Shown: positions 8,255 through 15,953, counted from the first letter of the stretch. The stretch: DNA of 25,391 bases from an uncultured Clostridia bacterium (GCA_934149115.1 CAKPDW010000014.1:1-25391), one strand, 5' to 3'. Translations and numbers: made by a program. The notes: a model not told the origin generated them from the letters alone.

Positions 8255-8293
8255 TAAAAATATTGTAGAGAAGCACAGTGTGCTCCTCTACAA
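8255..8293 (-). terminator. Strong minus-strand terminator
   Basis: A 14-bp stem (8263-8276 with 8280-8293, one mismatch) with a 3-base loop. The minus strand then reads TATTTTTA. It probably ends transcripts from the unknown gene at 8409-8999. Confidence 0.7.
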
Positions 8294-8350
8294 CAAAAAA
8301 AGTAATTTCCATATTCTTAAGCATTTCTCTGCATTTTTTTATATAATTTG

Positions 8351-8384
8351 CACAAATGAGCACTTATTAAAGTGCTCATTTGTG
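8351..8384. terminator. Perfect 15-bp hairpin after the unknown gene
   Basis: Arms 8351-8365 and 8370-8384 (CACAAATGAGCACTT and its complement) with loop ATTA. The + strand continues TTATTTTAG, and the minus strand lacks a U-run. It lies just beyond the stop codon of the minus-strand gene at 8409 and may act as an mRNA 3' stabiliser or a + strand terminator. Confidence 0.6.
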
Positions 8385-8408
8385 TTATTTTAGAATACTA
8401 CCTTTTTA

Positions 8409-8999
8409 TTATTTATTAAAAATAATTAATGGGACTGTATCCTCTGTTTTGTCCTCAAGAAAATAGAAAAAATGCTTTTCGACATGTACAGCTGAATGAG
8501 CTGTAAAGCTTTTTTCAACGCCTCCAACTCTCCGAATCTGTCCAGGTGTCCATTCTACTAAACGGTAATATTCCGCCATGTCTGGTGAATTACAAACATC
8601 TGACCAAGATTCTCCATTACTAATTCTCTGTGCCCATTCTAAAGCCTGCTCTATTCCATCGGCTAAATGGCCTCCATCCCTTTCAGCTACTTTTTTCAAA
8701 AAAGCAACCTTCTCACAAAGCCATGTCTTTTTAGGAATATACGTATAAAATGTTTTACCATACTGAACATTTTTCTCATCTACTTCTTTAAACGCATGTA
8801 AAATAATCTGTCTTGTCCACTCCTGAACTCCATTGGCTCTTCTTTCATAGAAAAGTTCACGATTAATCTTCTCTGGATTAACTTCAAATCTCACACCTTT
8901 TGTTGGCTTCGTAGCATAAGCATTTCTTACTAATTCCTCAACTTCTTTTTCTGACAAACTTATTGTCTGTCCATTCACATAAAATTTCATTACCTGCAT
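8409..8999 (-). CDS. Unrecognised 196-residue protein
   Basis: I do not recognise this family. The protein is soluble and mixed alpha/beta, with no signal peptide, membrane segment or classical catalytic motif. It is rich in Trp in its middle part (EWTRQ, KKTWL, EWAQ, ESWSD, EWTPGQ) and has a conserved-looking core around ERDGGHLADGIEQALEWAQ. The start is supported by AGGAGG 9 bases upstream of the ATG. It has its own promoter (9054-9082) and two hairpins downstream. Its base composition is visibly less AT-rich than its neighbours, which may mean recent transfer. The genes on either side belong to other transcription units, so context gives no function. Confidence 0.65.
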   Translation of the reverse strand: MQVMKFYVNGQTISLSEKEVEELVRNAYATKPTKGVRFEVNPEKINRELFYERRANGVQEWTRQIILHAFKEVDEKNVQYGKTFYTYIPKKTWLCEKVAFLKKVAERDGGHLADGIEQALEWAQRISNGESWSDVCNSPDMAEYYRLVEWTPGQIRRVGGVEKSFTAHSAVHVEKHFFYFLEDKTEDTVPLIIFNK

Positions 9000-9053
9000 G
9001 TCCTTTTTCCTCCTGCCATTAATAAAATTTGTATTCTACTTGTTACTTTTCCT

Positions 9054-9082
9054 ACTATAATACTTTTATAAGTATATTTCAA
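9054..9082 (-). promoter_or_regulatory. Promoter of the unknown 196-residue gene, with a dyad in the spacer
   Basis: TTGAAA (9082-9077), a 17-base spacer and TATAGT (9059-9054) on the minus strand. The spacer holds the palindrome ATACTT-TTAT-AAGTAT, which could be a repressor site; no dedicated regulator is adjacent. Confidence 0.55.
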
Positions 9083-9124
9083 GTCTTATTTACTATTTTT
9101 CAGAATAAAACTAACAATTTTTAT

Positions 9125-9165
9125 ACATAAAAGACCAGAACTCAAATTATTAAGTTCCAGCCTTT
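9125..9165 (-). terminator. Terminator of the repeat-protein gene
   Basis: A 15-bp stem with several G-U pairs (9165-9151 with 9144-9130 on the minus strand), a 6-base loop and a short TTTT tail. It starts 8 bases after the stop codon. Confidence 0.65.
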
Positions 9166-9172
9166 TTAAAAA

Positions 9173-10534
9173 TTACATATCAATAATATTCATTAATTCG
9201 CCTTTTTTATTATACACATGAATCTCCTTTCCTTTTTGGCAAATAAAAAAGTCATCCTGCTTAAGCACCGATTCATATTTAATAGGTATAACGGGATAAA
9301 AATTATTATTCTCATCAACTTGATAAACTCCACACAAGCAATCCTGCTTTCTGACAAACATGTAATATTCCCACCTGTCATTACTTTTATAATAGTAAGC
9401 TGAATTATTTGATGGCATTTTAAAAATAATTGCTGGTATTATCTGAACTTTTCCAGTATCGCAGTTATATATTGCCGTATTATATTCATTCTGCACCTTA
9501 AAAAGAAGCCCTCTGGATACATTAATTGTCAGTGTTCTATATGGGAAACATTCATTAAATACTTTTTCTCCATTCTCGTCAAAAACCCATATATCTTCAT
9601 TGTTATCTTTAATTAAAAAATATTTTTCTTTTGCCAAAAGCACAGACTTATAACCTTTAAAAGTAATCAGTTCTTCTCCGTCAGCATTAAAAATAGCAAT
9701 GAAATTTTTTGAAACAGCTATCCAATATTTTTCACTTTCGTGTTGATACACATTTGTGAAACTTCTATCAAATAACTCTTTACCTGTTTTCTTATCGTAT
9801 ATTCTCCAATTTTTATCATGTTCAAGAGCTAAAAAGCCTTGAGTCAATTCAATACAAGGCACTTCATCTCCGACTTTATTTGTAAAAATTGATGAATATC
9901 CGACATATTTTGTACCATTATCTGATACCAAATAAAATTTACATATTTGTTCTGCAGGTACAGTCACTGCAACAATTGCATCAAAAAACTCCAATGTTTC
10001 AGTATTTGCTACTTGGATACCGTTTAATTCAAAACTACGATCCTTACACATCATCTCGCTTCTCACAGCTGTAATCTTTTTAACTTCAAAAGTATATTTT
10101 TTGTTCAACATTTCCCTATCTTCTAGTGTTAACGCCCTATCAAACTTTCTTATAACTTTGCCGTTTCGAAACGCTAAGACAGTTTTTTCCTCTTTTTTAC
10201 TAATATAAAAATCGCATTCTTCCTCAACTTTTTTAGAAATAATATTATAAATATAATATTTATTGTTTGATTTCATAAAAAAGTATCTTGAAAACATTCC
10301 ACAGTATATAAAAGGGGTTCCATTTTCATCTACAAGATATTGGTGTTCAACAAAATCATATATCTTCTGCTCATGTACACAAAAGTCATACCTGCTAATT
10401 ACAGTATCAAGAATTGAAAATCTGCCAAGAAATTTTCCATCAATAGCATACCGTTCTTCCGTATCATCATGTAAGAAACGTTTTCTTACTATGTTTCGTT
10501 GTACTGTTATCCGTTCACCATTCTTAATAATCAT
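9173..10534 (-). CDS. Cytosolic WG-like beta-repeat protein
   Basis: 453 residues without a signal peptide or membrane segment. The C-terminal half holds at least six short beta repeats with the pattern aromatic-Asp/Asn-x-x-Gly-x-x-(hydrophobic): WRIYDKKTGKELF (about 243), IAIFNADGEELI (279), IWVFDENGEKVF (315), TAIYNCDTGKVQII (353), CGVYQVDENNNFYPV (401) and IHVYNKKGELMNI (438). This resembles WG/KWG repeats, which are thought to fold as beta-propeller-like scaffolds. The N-terminal half has weaker repeats of the same type (NKYYIYNIISKKV at 91). No enzyme motif is visible, so a binding or scaffolding role is the likely reading. AAAGGATGAG precedes the start, and the gene has its own consensus promoter and terminator. 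Homologues usually belong to poorly characterised families. Confidence 0.65.
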   Translation of the reverse strand: MIIKNGERITVQRNIVRKRFLHDDTEERYAIDGKFLGRFSILDTVISRYDFCVHEQKIYDFVEHQYLVDENGTPFIYCGMFSRYFFMKSNNKYYIYNIISKKVEEECDFYISKKEEKTVLAFRNGKVIRKFDRALTLEDREMLNKKYTFEVKKITAVRSEMMCKDRSFELNGIQVANTETLEFFDAIVAVTVPAEQICKFYLVSDNGTKYVGYSSIFTNKVGDEVPCIELTQGFLALEHDKNWRIYDKKTGKELFDRSFTNVYQHESEKYWIAVSKNFIAIFNADGEELITFKGYKSVLLAKEKYFLIKDNNEDIWVFDENGEKVFNECFPYRTLTINVSRGLLFKVQNEYNTAIYNCDTGKVQIIPAIIFKMPSNNSAYYYKSNDRWEYYMFVRKQDCLCGVYQVDENNNFYPVIPIKYESVLKQDDFFICQKGKEIHVYNKKGELMNIIDM

Positions 10535-10595
10535 AGTTTTCTCATCCTTTCATAAAAAAACGTGAATTAATTGCTACTATTTTGTTATGTCAACT

Positions 10596-10624
10596 ATTAT
10601 AACATCAAATTTTTTTAATGTCAA
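10596..10624 (-). promoter_or_regulatory. Consensus promoter of the WG-like repeat gene
   Basis: Perfect TTGACA (10624-10619), a 17-base spacer and perfect TATAAT (10601-10596) on the minus strand; leader of about 55 bases. Confidence 0.8.
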
Positions 10625-10662
10625 AAAGGCAATCCAAACTTTATTTTCACACATTTTTGTGT

Positions 10663-10702
10663 CAAAAAAAGAAAAGAGCCTTTCCAAATTAACTCTTTTC
10701 TT
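10663..10702 (-). terminator. Terminator of the 51-residue gene
   Basis: On the minus strand, stem AAGAAAAGAG/CTCTTTTCTT (10702-10693 with 10678-10669), a 14-base loop, then a run of T (10668-10664). It begins 30 bases after the stop codon of the small gene. Confidence 0.75.
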
Positions 10703-10731
10703 AATAAATTATTATCTTCTTCAAAAACTAT

Positions 10732-10887
10732 TTATTTTTTCTCTCCCAAGCCAATCATAGATACTACACCTGCTATTTCAAATACTATATATCTATTTTC
10801 AACTATTGCTGGTATAGTGGATCTCATTTCATAATTCAAAATATCCACTTTTTCTCTAAAAAATATTACTATTTTTTCTCCTTTCAT
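10732..10887 (-). CDS. Small 51-residue protein, unrecognised
   Basis: A short gene beginning MKGEKIVIFF and ending MIGLGEKK. Support comes from a good AAGGAG 8 bases before the ATG, a terminator directly after the stop, and an amphipathic, low-Asn amino acid content unlike random AT-rich reading frames. The pattern of alternating hydrophobic and charged residues (KIVIFFREKVDIL, NRYIVFEIAGVVSM) suggests a small beta-sheet fold, not a membrane protein. It stands alone between the divergent repeat-protein gene and the XRE regulator. No family recognised. Confidence 0.7.
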   Translation of the reverse strand: MKGEKIVIFFREKVDILNYEMRSTIPAIVENRYIVFEIAGVVSMIGLGEKK

Positions 10888-10988
10888 AAATATCTCTCCT
10901 TAATTCTATCATAAAATATTTTTCGTCAATGTTTTTTTGCCAATTTTTCCATGCCCTTTTGGAAAATTTTTAAAATATTGCATAAATA

Positions 10989-10997
10989 TGTTATAAT
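10989..10997 (+). promoter_or_regulatory. Extended -10 promoter of the double-HTH gene
   Basis: TGTTATAAT, an extended -10 element, with only a weak TTTAAA at the -35 distance. The predicted start near 11004 gives a short leader before the ACGGAGGT ribosome binding site. Confidence 0.6.
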
Positions 10998-11028
10998 AGT
11001 AAAAAATTTTAATTTTACGGAGGTAATT

Positions 11029-12759
11029 ATGACTTTTTCAGAAGAATTAAATAAATATATCGAACAAATTAATTGCTCATCCAAGGACTTATCAAATGCA
11101 TCTGAGTTATCTTCATCAGTTATCAGTCGTTATAGAAAAGGTGAAAGAACACCAGCGCTAAAAAGCAAGCAATTTGAACAATTAATTAATGGCTTATATG
11201 AACTAAGTCAAAACAATGAAATCGAACTATCCAAACAAGAAATCTCTCGTACATTATCTCGTTCATTAAATGATATAGATATAGATTTTGAAGAATTAAG
11301 TAAAAACTTAAATTCAATTATTTCTACTTTAAATATTAATATTTCCGAACTATCACGATTCATTGGATATGATGCTTCTTTTATTTCTAAGATTCGTTCT
11401 GGAAACAGAAATCCATCAAAACCAAAAGAATTTATTACATCTGTTTGTTCTTTTATAGTAAACAAATATAAAAGTAATGAAAACAAAGAAACAATTTCTA
11501 TTCTTATAGATTGTCCTATATCAGAGCTAGAAAACGAAACAGAGTATTTTTCAAAGCTCAACAAATGGCTTTCTACAAATACATCTTCAAATAATATATA
11601 TATTGAAAATTTTTTAAATCATCTAGATACTTTTGATTTAAATGAGTATATAAAAGCTATTCACTTTAATGAAATAAAAATTCCTTTCGCACCTTTTCAA
11701 AAAGCTTTATCCAAAAATTATTACGGCCTAGAAGAATTAAAAAAAGCTGAATTAGACTTTTTCAAAGCTACTGTACTTTCTAAATCCACAGAACCAGTTT
11801 TCATGTGTAGTGACATGCCAATGGAAGAAATGGCAAAAGACGTTGACTTTGCTAAAAAATGGATGTTTGCAATCGCTATGACACTAAAAAAAGGATTGCA
11901 TTTAAAAATAATACATGACATCAATAGACCCTTTGAGGAAATGATGCTTGGACTTGAAAGTTGGATTCCAATTTATATGACAGGTCAAATTTCTCCATTT
12001 TATTTAAAAGCTGCTAATACCAACATTTACAACCACAAAACCTACGTTTCAGGAACAGTAGCTCTTAGTGGAGAATGCATAACTGGTTATCTTTCCGATG
12101 GGAAACATTATTTAACTACTAACAAATCTGAAGTAGCCTATTATAAATCAAAAGCCGAGCATCTACTAAAAAAATCAAATTCACTTATGGACATATATCG
12201 TAGTGAATCACAAAATGAATTCAATGCGTTTTTAATAGCAAACTCAAAAATGTCTGGAAAACGTAGAAGATACTTATCTTCACTACCAATCCACACAATC
12301 TCAAAAGAACTATTAATAAAAATATTAAAAAGAAATAATATACCTGATACAGATATAGAAACAATTTATTCAAAAATAGAAAAAAAGAAAAAAATTATAA
12401 TCGACATAGTAAAAAAAGACATATTAGAAGATGACTACTTTGAATTTTCAAAAAATGATTTTAAAGATAATTCAATTTCCTTGTCATTCTCTACAATCTT
12501 TTTTGACAAGAAAATTTATTACACATATGATGAATATAAAGAACATTTAAAACTAACACATGAATATGCAAAAAACACACCTAATTATAAATTAACAAAA
12601 AGTCCAAACCGTACATTTAAAAACATTCAAGTTACTTTTCACGAAAATAAATACATTATGGTCTCAAAAGATAACAGTCCTTCAATCCATTTCGTAATTT
12701 ACCATCCTAAATTGAGAAATGCTATTGAAAACTTTATTCCACCAATTATTGAAGAATAA
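11029..12759 (+). CDS. Large regulator-like protein with two XRE-type HTH domains
   Basis: 576 residues from the ATG at 11029, which has GGAGGT 4 bases upstream; an earlier in-frame ATG at 10951 precedes the promoter and is rejected. Residues about 16-60 (SSKDLSNASELSSSVISRY) and 93-145 (NISELSRFIGYDASFISKI) are two helix-turn-helix segments of the XRE/Cro type that resemble each other, suggesting an internal duplication. The remaining 430 residues match no domain I can name; the best-conserved looking block is 275-355 (KKGLHLKIIHD, RPFEEMMLGLESW, MTGQISPFY, SGTVALSGE), probably an effector-binding or signalling domain. The C-terminal 180 residues are lysine-rich. No membrane segment. It is a lone gene, so its target is unknown; autoregulation is possible. 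Confidence 0.75.
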   Translation: MTFSEELNKYIEQINCSSKDLSNASELSSSVISRYRKGERTPALKSKQFEQLINGLYELSQNNEIELSKQEISRTLSRSLNDIDIDFEELSKNLNSIISTLNINISELSRFIGYDASFISKIRSGNRNPSKPKEFITSVCSFIVNKYKSNENKETISILIDCPISELENETEYFSKLNKWLSTNTSSNNIYIENFLNHLDTFDLNEYIKAIHFNEIKIPFAPFQKALSKNYYGLEELKKAELDFFKATVLSKSTEPVFMCSDMPMEEMAKDVDFAKKWMFAIAMTLKKGLHLKIIHDINRPFEEMMLGLESWIPIYMTGQISPFYLKAANTNIYNHKTYVSGTVALSGECITGYLSDGKHYLTTNKSEVAYYKSKAEHLLKKSNSLMDIYRSESQNEFNAFLIANSKMSGKRRRYLSSLPIHTISKELLIKILKRNNIPDTDIETIYSKIEKKKKIIIDIVKKDILEDDYFEFSKNDFKDNSISLSFSTIFFDKKIYYTYDEYKEHLKLTHEYAKNTPNYKLTKSPNRTFKNIQVTFHENKYIMVSKDNSPSIHFVIYHPKLRNAIENFIPPIIEE

Positions 12760-12845
12760 TGGCATACAAATATTGAATTTTGTTTTTCATCTATTTTTAG
12801 TATATTATTCAAAAAATGATCAGAACAAAAGCAGACATTAATAAC

Positions 12846-12897
12846 TTTTGCACTTATTAAAACATTTTGAAGTTCGCGTCTTGGTTCGCGTGCAAAA
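12846..12897. repeat. Structured intergenic segment with a GTTCGCGT direct repeat
   Basis: TTTTGCAC (12846-12853) and GTGCAAAA (12890-12897) are inverted copies around a 36-base interior. Within it GTTCGCGT occurs twice, 12 bases apart (12872-12879 and 12884-12891). This is a local GC-rich patch between convergent genes. It could be a protein-binding site or an RNA hairpin. Confidence 0.4.
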
Positions 12898-12925
12898 TTT
12901 GAAAAACAAATTTCTGTGCATTGTT

Positions 12926-12962
12926 AAATTTATATAATAGGATTTTCCTATTATATAAATTT
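12926..12962. repeat. Long palindrome, copy 2 of the TATATAATAGG hairpin
   Basis: A perfect 17-bp inverted repeat (12926-12942 with 12946-12962) with loop TTT. The right arm forms the last codons and stop of the aminotransferase gene. It shares TATATAATAGG with the palindrome at 1382-1422 and, like it, separates convergent genes. Neither strand shows a proper U-run after the stem. Confidence 0.7.
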
Positions 12963-14333
12963 TCCATTAGTATCAGATAACCTAGCAATCCCCTCATATG
13001 GGCTATGATATTCTGTTTCATTATTAACATATTCTACAATTTGTTCTATATTTTCTTTTACTTTTTCAAACCCTTGTATATATAAATCTATAATCCCATC
13101 TTGCATAAAATAAAATGGTGCTGAGCTTTTATTTCCAATTGCAAATGTATTATCAATTACATTCAAAGTCTGTACATGACTATAATTTGAATAATTTTCT
13201 TTATATAAATCTATATATTCTTTATTAAATTTCCATGGATATTCATCTCCATCAAAGATCTTCTGAAATATTAGTTGTTTATAAACAGGATGAGTTTGAT
13301 ATAATCTAGTTGTCAGTCCTTCAGCTTTCAATATTTCCATAATTGTTTCTCTAAATTTTCCAACATTTTTCACTCCTAATTTTTTAACATCACAATTAAT
13401 CCTATATAAATGATATACATGTTCATACCCATCTTCTATTTTAGGAGGATTCAAGAAATCTATATTATTCTTTAAATATTCTGTTAATTTATCTGCATTA
13501 TTTTGAATTTTTTTAATAATACTATTGAAATTTTCCAATTGGTACTTTAAAAACAAGCAATTAAGTGCACTAGGTTTATAGTTATATCCATATGTAAAAG
13601 AATTATAGTAAAAGTTCGAATCACCCTCTACAATTTTTTGAGCATATGTTTTTACTGAATTTGCTTTATTAAACAATTCAACATTATTTGTGCAAAGACC
13701 ACCCAGTTCACCACATGAAGCTAATTGCTTTACAGACATAAAGCTAAAACAACCTATATCGCCATATGTTCCAACATATTTATCATCTATCTTTGCTCCA
13801 AATGCTTGTGCACAATCTTCAATTAATTTTACTTTATATTTATCTGCAATTTCTCTAAGCTTTTTTAAATTGCTTGGGTATCCCTGCATATTAACAGCAA
13901 TTATCGCTTTTACTTTTTTAAATTTATTTAATAAGTCTTCAACTTGTCCCTCATCAATATTATATGTATCTTCTTTTACATCAGCAAATATTGGAATTGC
14001 TCCTGTTCTAATAACTTGAAAAGCTGGCGCAGCAAATGTCCATGCAGGAACAATTACCTCATCTCCATAAGAAACATCACAAGCTATTAACGCTGAATGT
14101 AAAGCAGATGCTCCAGATTCAAAAAAAGAAAAGTATTTAGTATCTAAAAAATTTGCCATTTCTGATTCAAATTTACTAATTTCATCATTTTTATTTGACA
14201 CAAAATTTCTAGATTCTAAATACTCATTCAAAAAATTTTTATCCTCAACTTTTGGTGGCCATATTCCCCTAAGCTTGTCCACATCATCACAAACCTTTGA
14301 AGCATTCTCATTAAAAAAAACTAAATCACTCAT
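12951..14333 (-). CDS. DegT/DnrJ/EryC1/StrS-family PLP aminotransferase
   Basis: PLP-dependent enzyme of the sugar aminotransferase family, which usually transaminates keto sugars for surface polysaccharides or antibiotics. Visible elements are WPP near the N-terminus, the cofactor phosphate region SGASALHS (73-80), the aspartate D173 in EDCAQAFGA and the likely Schiff-base lysine K202 in FSFMSVKQ. The following loop reads SCGELGG where the family normally has GEGG, with one extra residue. AGAGGAG precedes the start. At 460 residues it is longer than most relatives (about 370-430), the extra length being in the C-terminal third. No sugar-nucleotide genes are nearby, so the substrate is unknown; the AHBA-synthase-like branch is a possible relative. 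Confidence 0.88.
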   Translation of the reverse strand: MSDLVFFNENASKVCDDVDKLRGIWPPKVEDKNFLNEYLESRNFVSNKNDEISKFESEMANFLDTKYFSFFESGASALHSALIACDVSYGDEVIVPAWTFAAPAFQVIRTGAIPIFADVKEDTYNIDEGQVEDLLNKFKKVKAIIAVNMQGYPSNLKKLREIADKYKVKLIEDCAQAFGAKIDDKYVGTYGDIGCFSFMSVKQLASCGELGGLCTNNVELFNKANSVKTYAQKIVEGDSNFYYNSFTYGYNYKPSALNCLFLKYQLENFNSIIKKIQNNADKLTEYLKNNIDFLNPPKIEDGYEHVYHLYRINCDVKKLGVKNVGKFRETIMEILKAEGLTTRLYQTHPVYKQLIFQKIFDGDEYPWKFNKEYIDLYKENYSNYSHVQTLNVIDNTFAIGNKSSAPFYFMQDGIIDLYIQGFEKVKENIEQIVEYVNNETEYHSPYEGIARLSDTNGKFI

Positions 14334-14454
14334 ATTATTCTCCTCTTTTCCCTTTTTTTATAATATATGCTTGTACTTGGCAGTTTATTCCAAAAATTTA
14401 TAAAAAAATTTAAGTAATACAGAAAGAGTCCATTGCATAAAATAAAATAAGTAT

Positions 14455-14483
14455 TTGACATTGATATAAAACAATGTTATAAT
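14455..14483 (+). promoter_or_regulatory. Perfect consensus promoter of an orphan small RNA
   Basis: TTGACA (14455-14460), a 17-base spacer and TATAAT (14478-14483) on the + strand, facing no + strand gene. Predicted start about 14490. Confidence 0.85.
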
Positions 14484-14489
14484 GCTAAT

Positions 14490-14563
14490 AGCTTATAAGT
14501 GACGTGAAGCAAATCATTAAGCTAGTACCAGTATGTAGGTGTAACGAACTACATACTTTTTTT
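14490..14563 (+). ncRNA. Candidate small RNA, about 74 nt, two hairpins
   Basis: A complete small transcription unit: perfect promoter upstream, then hairpin one (TAGCTTA 14489-14495 with TAAGCTA 14518-14524, enclosing GTGACGTGAAGCAAATCA), a short linker GTACC, and hairpin two AGTATGTAG/CTACATACT (14530-14538 with 14549-14557, loop GTGTAACGAA), which runs into seven T. No open reading frame with a ribosome binding site fits inside. The genes on both sides are on the minus strand, so it is neither a riboswitch for a neighbour nor a 5' leader. It lies in the gap upstream of the aminotransferase, so it may act in trans, or as antisense to readthrough from the phosphodiesterase gene. I do not match it to a known RNA family. 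Confidence 0.7.
14530..14563 (+). terminator. Terminator of the small RNA
   Basis: A 9-bp perfect stem AGTATGTAG/CTACATACT, 10-base loop, then TTTTTTT. Clearly directed to the + strand. Confidence 0.85.
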
Positions 14564-14609
14564 GCCAAAAATAAAAGTGAACATTAATAAGATATTCATA
14601 TAACTAATA

Positions 14610-15776
14610 TTAAATTTCAAATACTATTACTGGTACTTCCATCTCATTTCTTGTAAGTCCACAATGTGTTGATTTTTTTTCTACTTTTCTTTTTCTTTCT
14701 TTATTAGAATAATTTTCTAATGCAATAATTGTATCTGAAATCGCAATTGCAACATAATTTCCAATAAAATCATCAATCTTTTTATGTTGATTTCTAGTTC
14801 CCATTAAACCAGATTTTAGGAAATCTTTTTTTGTATACAAAATATATTTTCCATTAAATCTTTTATTAAATTCATTCTCAAATATATGTTTCTTTTCTTC
14901 TTTCACATAAAAACTTATTACTCTTGATTCTAGTGATGGAGGCATAATTAGACATTCCTCAATCTCTGGCATATCTAAAATACTAATTTTTTCTTTTATA
15001 TCATTATGTCCATGATCTGCTGAAACAATTAAAAGAGTATTAGTTCCACGTAATTCTTCTATTAATTTTTCTATACTATTTTCAGCTTTTTGAATAAAAT
15101 CTTTTGTTTCTTTAGAATAGCACCCATTTCTATGCAAAATATCATCAGGATTATCACAATAAGCAAACACAAAATTTTTCTTCTTATTGCAAGAACAAAT
15201 TGTAGAAATTCCATCACAAACTTCCTCTATATTATTTGCATTTATAGTAAATTTTGTTTTCTTTTCACAGTATTTTGGCATAATTTCACATACTTGTATA
15301 TCTTTATTTTTTTCAAGTATCGTTTCATAAATATTTTTATAACCTATAATATCTGATATTTTCAAATCATTTATTTTTAATTTTTCTCCACTTAAATCAT
15401 CAACTTCTGGCAATACATTAATATATTTTCCAAATTCCTTAAAAAACTGTGTCCATGCTATCCAGCCTGTTTCTATCGGTGGTTTCCCCGAATAATACGT
15501 AGTCATTGCAGCCGTTGTTGTTGACGGAAACACACTTGTTACATTACACAATTTATTCCTTTCAAATAATCCATTTGGAGAACTATGTAATAAAACATTT
15601 TCTCCCATTCCATCTAAAATAAGTACTACAATATTATGATAATCTTTATTAATGCTTTCTTTTAATTCGTTTAATTCTGAATATTCAGAATCGACATTAT
15701 ACTTCCTCAAAACTGATGTTATCAAATTAAGTATTGATTTCTCATAATTTGGTAACATAATCTCACTATTATTCAT
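14610..15776 (-). CDS. Nucleotide pyrophosphatase/phosphodiesterase (alkaline phosphatase superfamily)
   Basis: Two-metal hydrolase of the NPP type, which cleaves phosphodiester or pyrophosphate bonds in nucleotides, sugar nucleotides or lipid head groups. The metal ligands line up well with the family: D55 (LILDGMG), nucleophile threonine about T87 (VFPSTTTAAM), D211 and H215 (DDILH), D254 and H255 (SADHGH), and H371 (THCG). Length 388 is normal. No signal peptide or membrane segment is seen, so it should act in the cytosol, unlike many relatives. GGAGTAGTGGGG precedes the ATG. It may be read together with the aminotransferase downstream, although 276 bases and an oppositely directed small RNA separate them. 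Substrate not deducible. Confidence 0.85.
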   Translation of the reverse strand: MNNSEIMLPNYEKSILNLITSVLRKYNVDSEYSELNELKESINKDYHNIVVLILDGMGENVLLHSSPNGLFERNKLCNVTSVFPSTTTAAMTTYYSGKPPIETGWIAWTQFFKEFGKYINVLPEVDDLSGEKLKINDLKISDIIGYKNIYETILEKNKDIQVCEIMPKYCEKKTKFTINANNIEEVCDGISTICSCNKKKNFVFAYCDNPDDILHRNGCYSKETKDFIQKAENSIEKLIEELRGTNTLLIVSADHGHNDIKEKISILDMPEIEECLIMPPSLESRVISFYVKEEKKHIFENEFNKRFNGKYILYTKKDFLKSGLMGTRNQHKKIDDFIGNYVAIAISDTIIALENYSNKERKRKVEKKSTHCGLTRNEMEVPVIVFEI

Positions 15777-15885
15777 TTTTCCCCACTACTCCTATTTTTT
15801 TCTTATTTTATCATATGATGTTAAGTTTCGAAACATGTAAATGTATTTTTTGCTTTTTTCCATAATATGTAAGTAAACCTAATTC

Positions 15886-15914
15886 TTGACTTTATCCGTT
15901 ATTAAAGGTATAAT
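15886..15914 (+). promoter_or_regulatory. Promoter of the Nudix gene
   Basis: TTGACT (15886-15891), a 17-base spacer and TATAAT (15909-15914) on the + strand, about 40 bases before the start codon. Confidence 0.8.
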
Positions 15915-15953
15915 TACGTTTATTAAAAATAATTATAAGGTGGTGGGGTAATT

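Noticed and set aside
8085..8363. A 92-codon minus-strand reading frame
   Set aside because: It runs through three hairpins, including terminators, and the hydrolase promoter, and has no ribosome binding site. The intergenic reading is better.
10951..11028. Upstream in-frame ATG of the double-HTH gene
   Set aside because: It lies before the TATAAT promoter element and lacks a ribosome binding site; the ATG at 11029 has GGAGGT.
14490..14563. Reading the small RNA as a riboswitch (a guanidine-II-like ACGA loop was considered)
   Set aside because: No + strand gene follows, and the loops do not form the paired ACGR tetraloop hairpins of that class.
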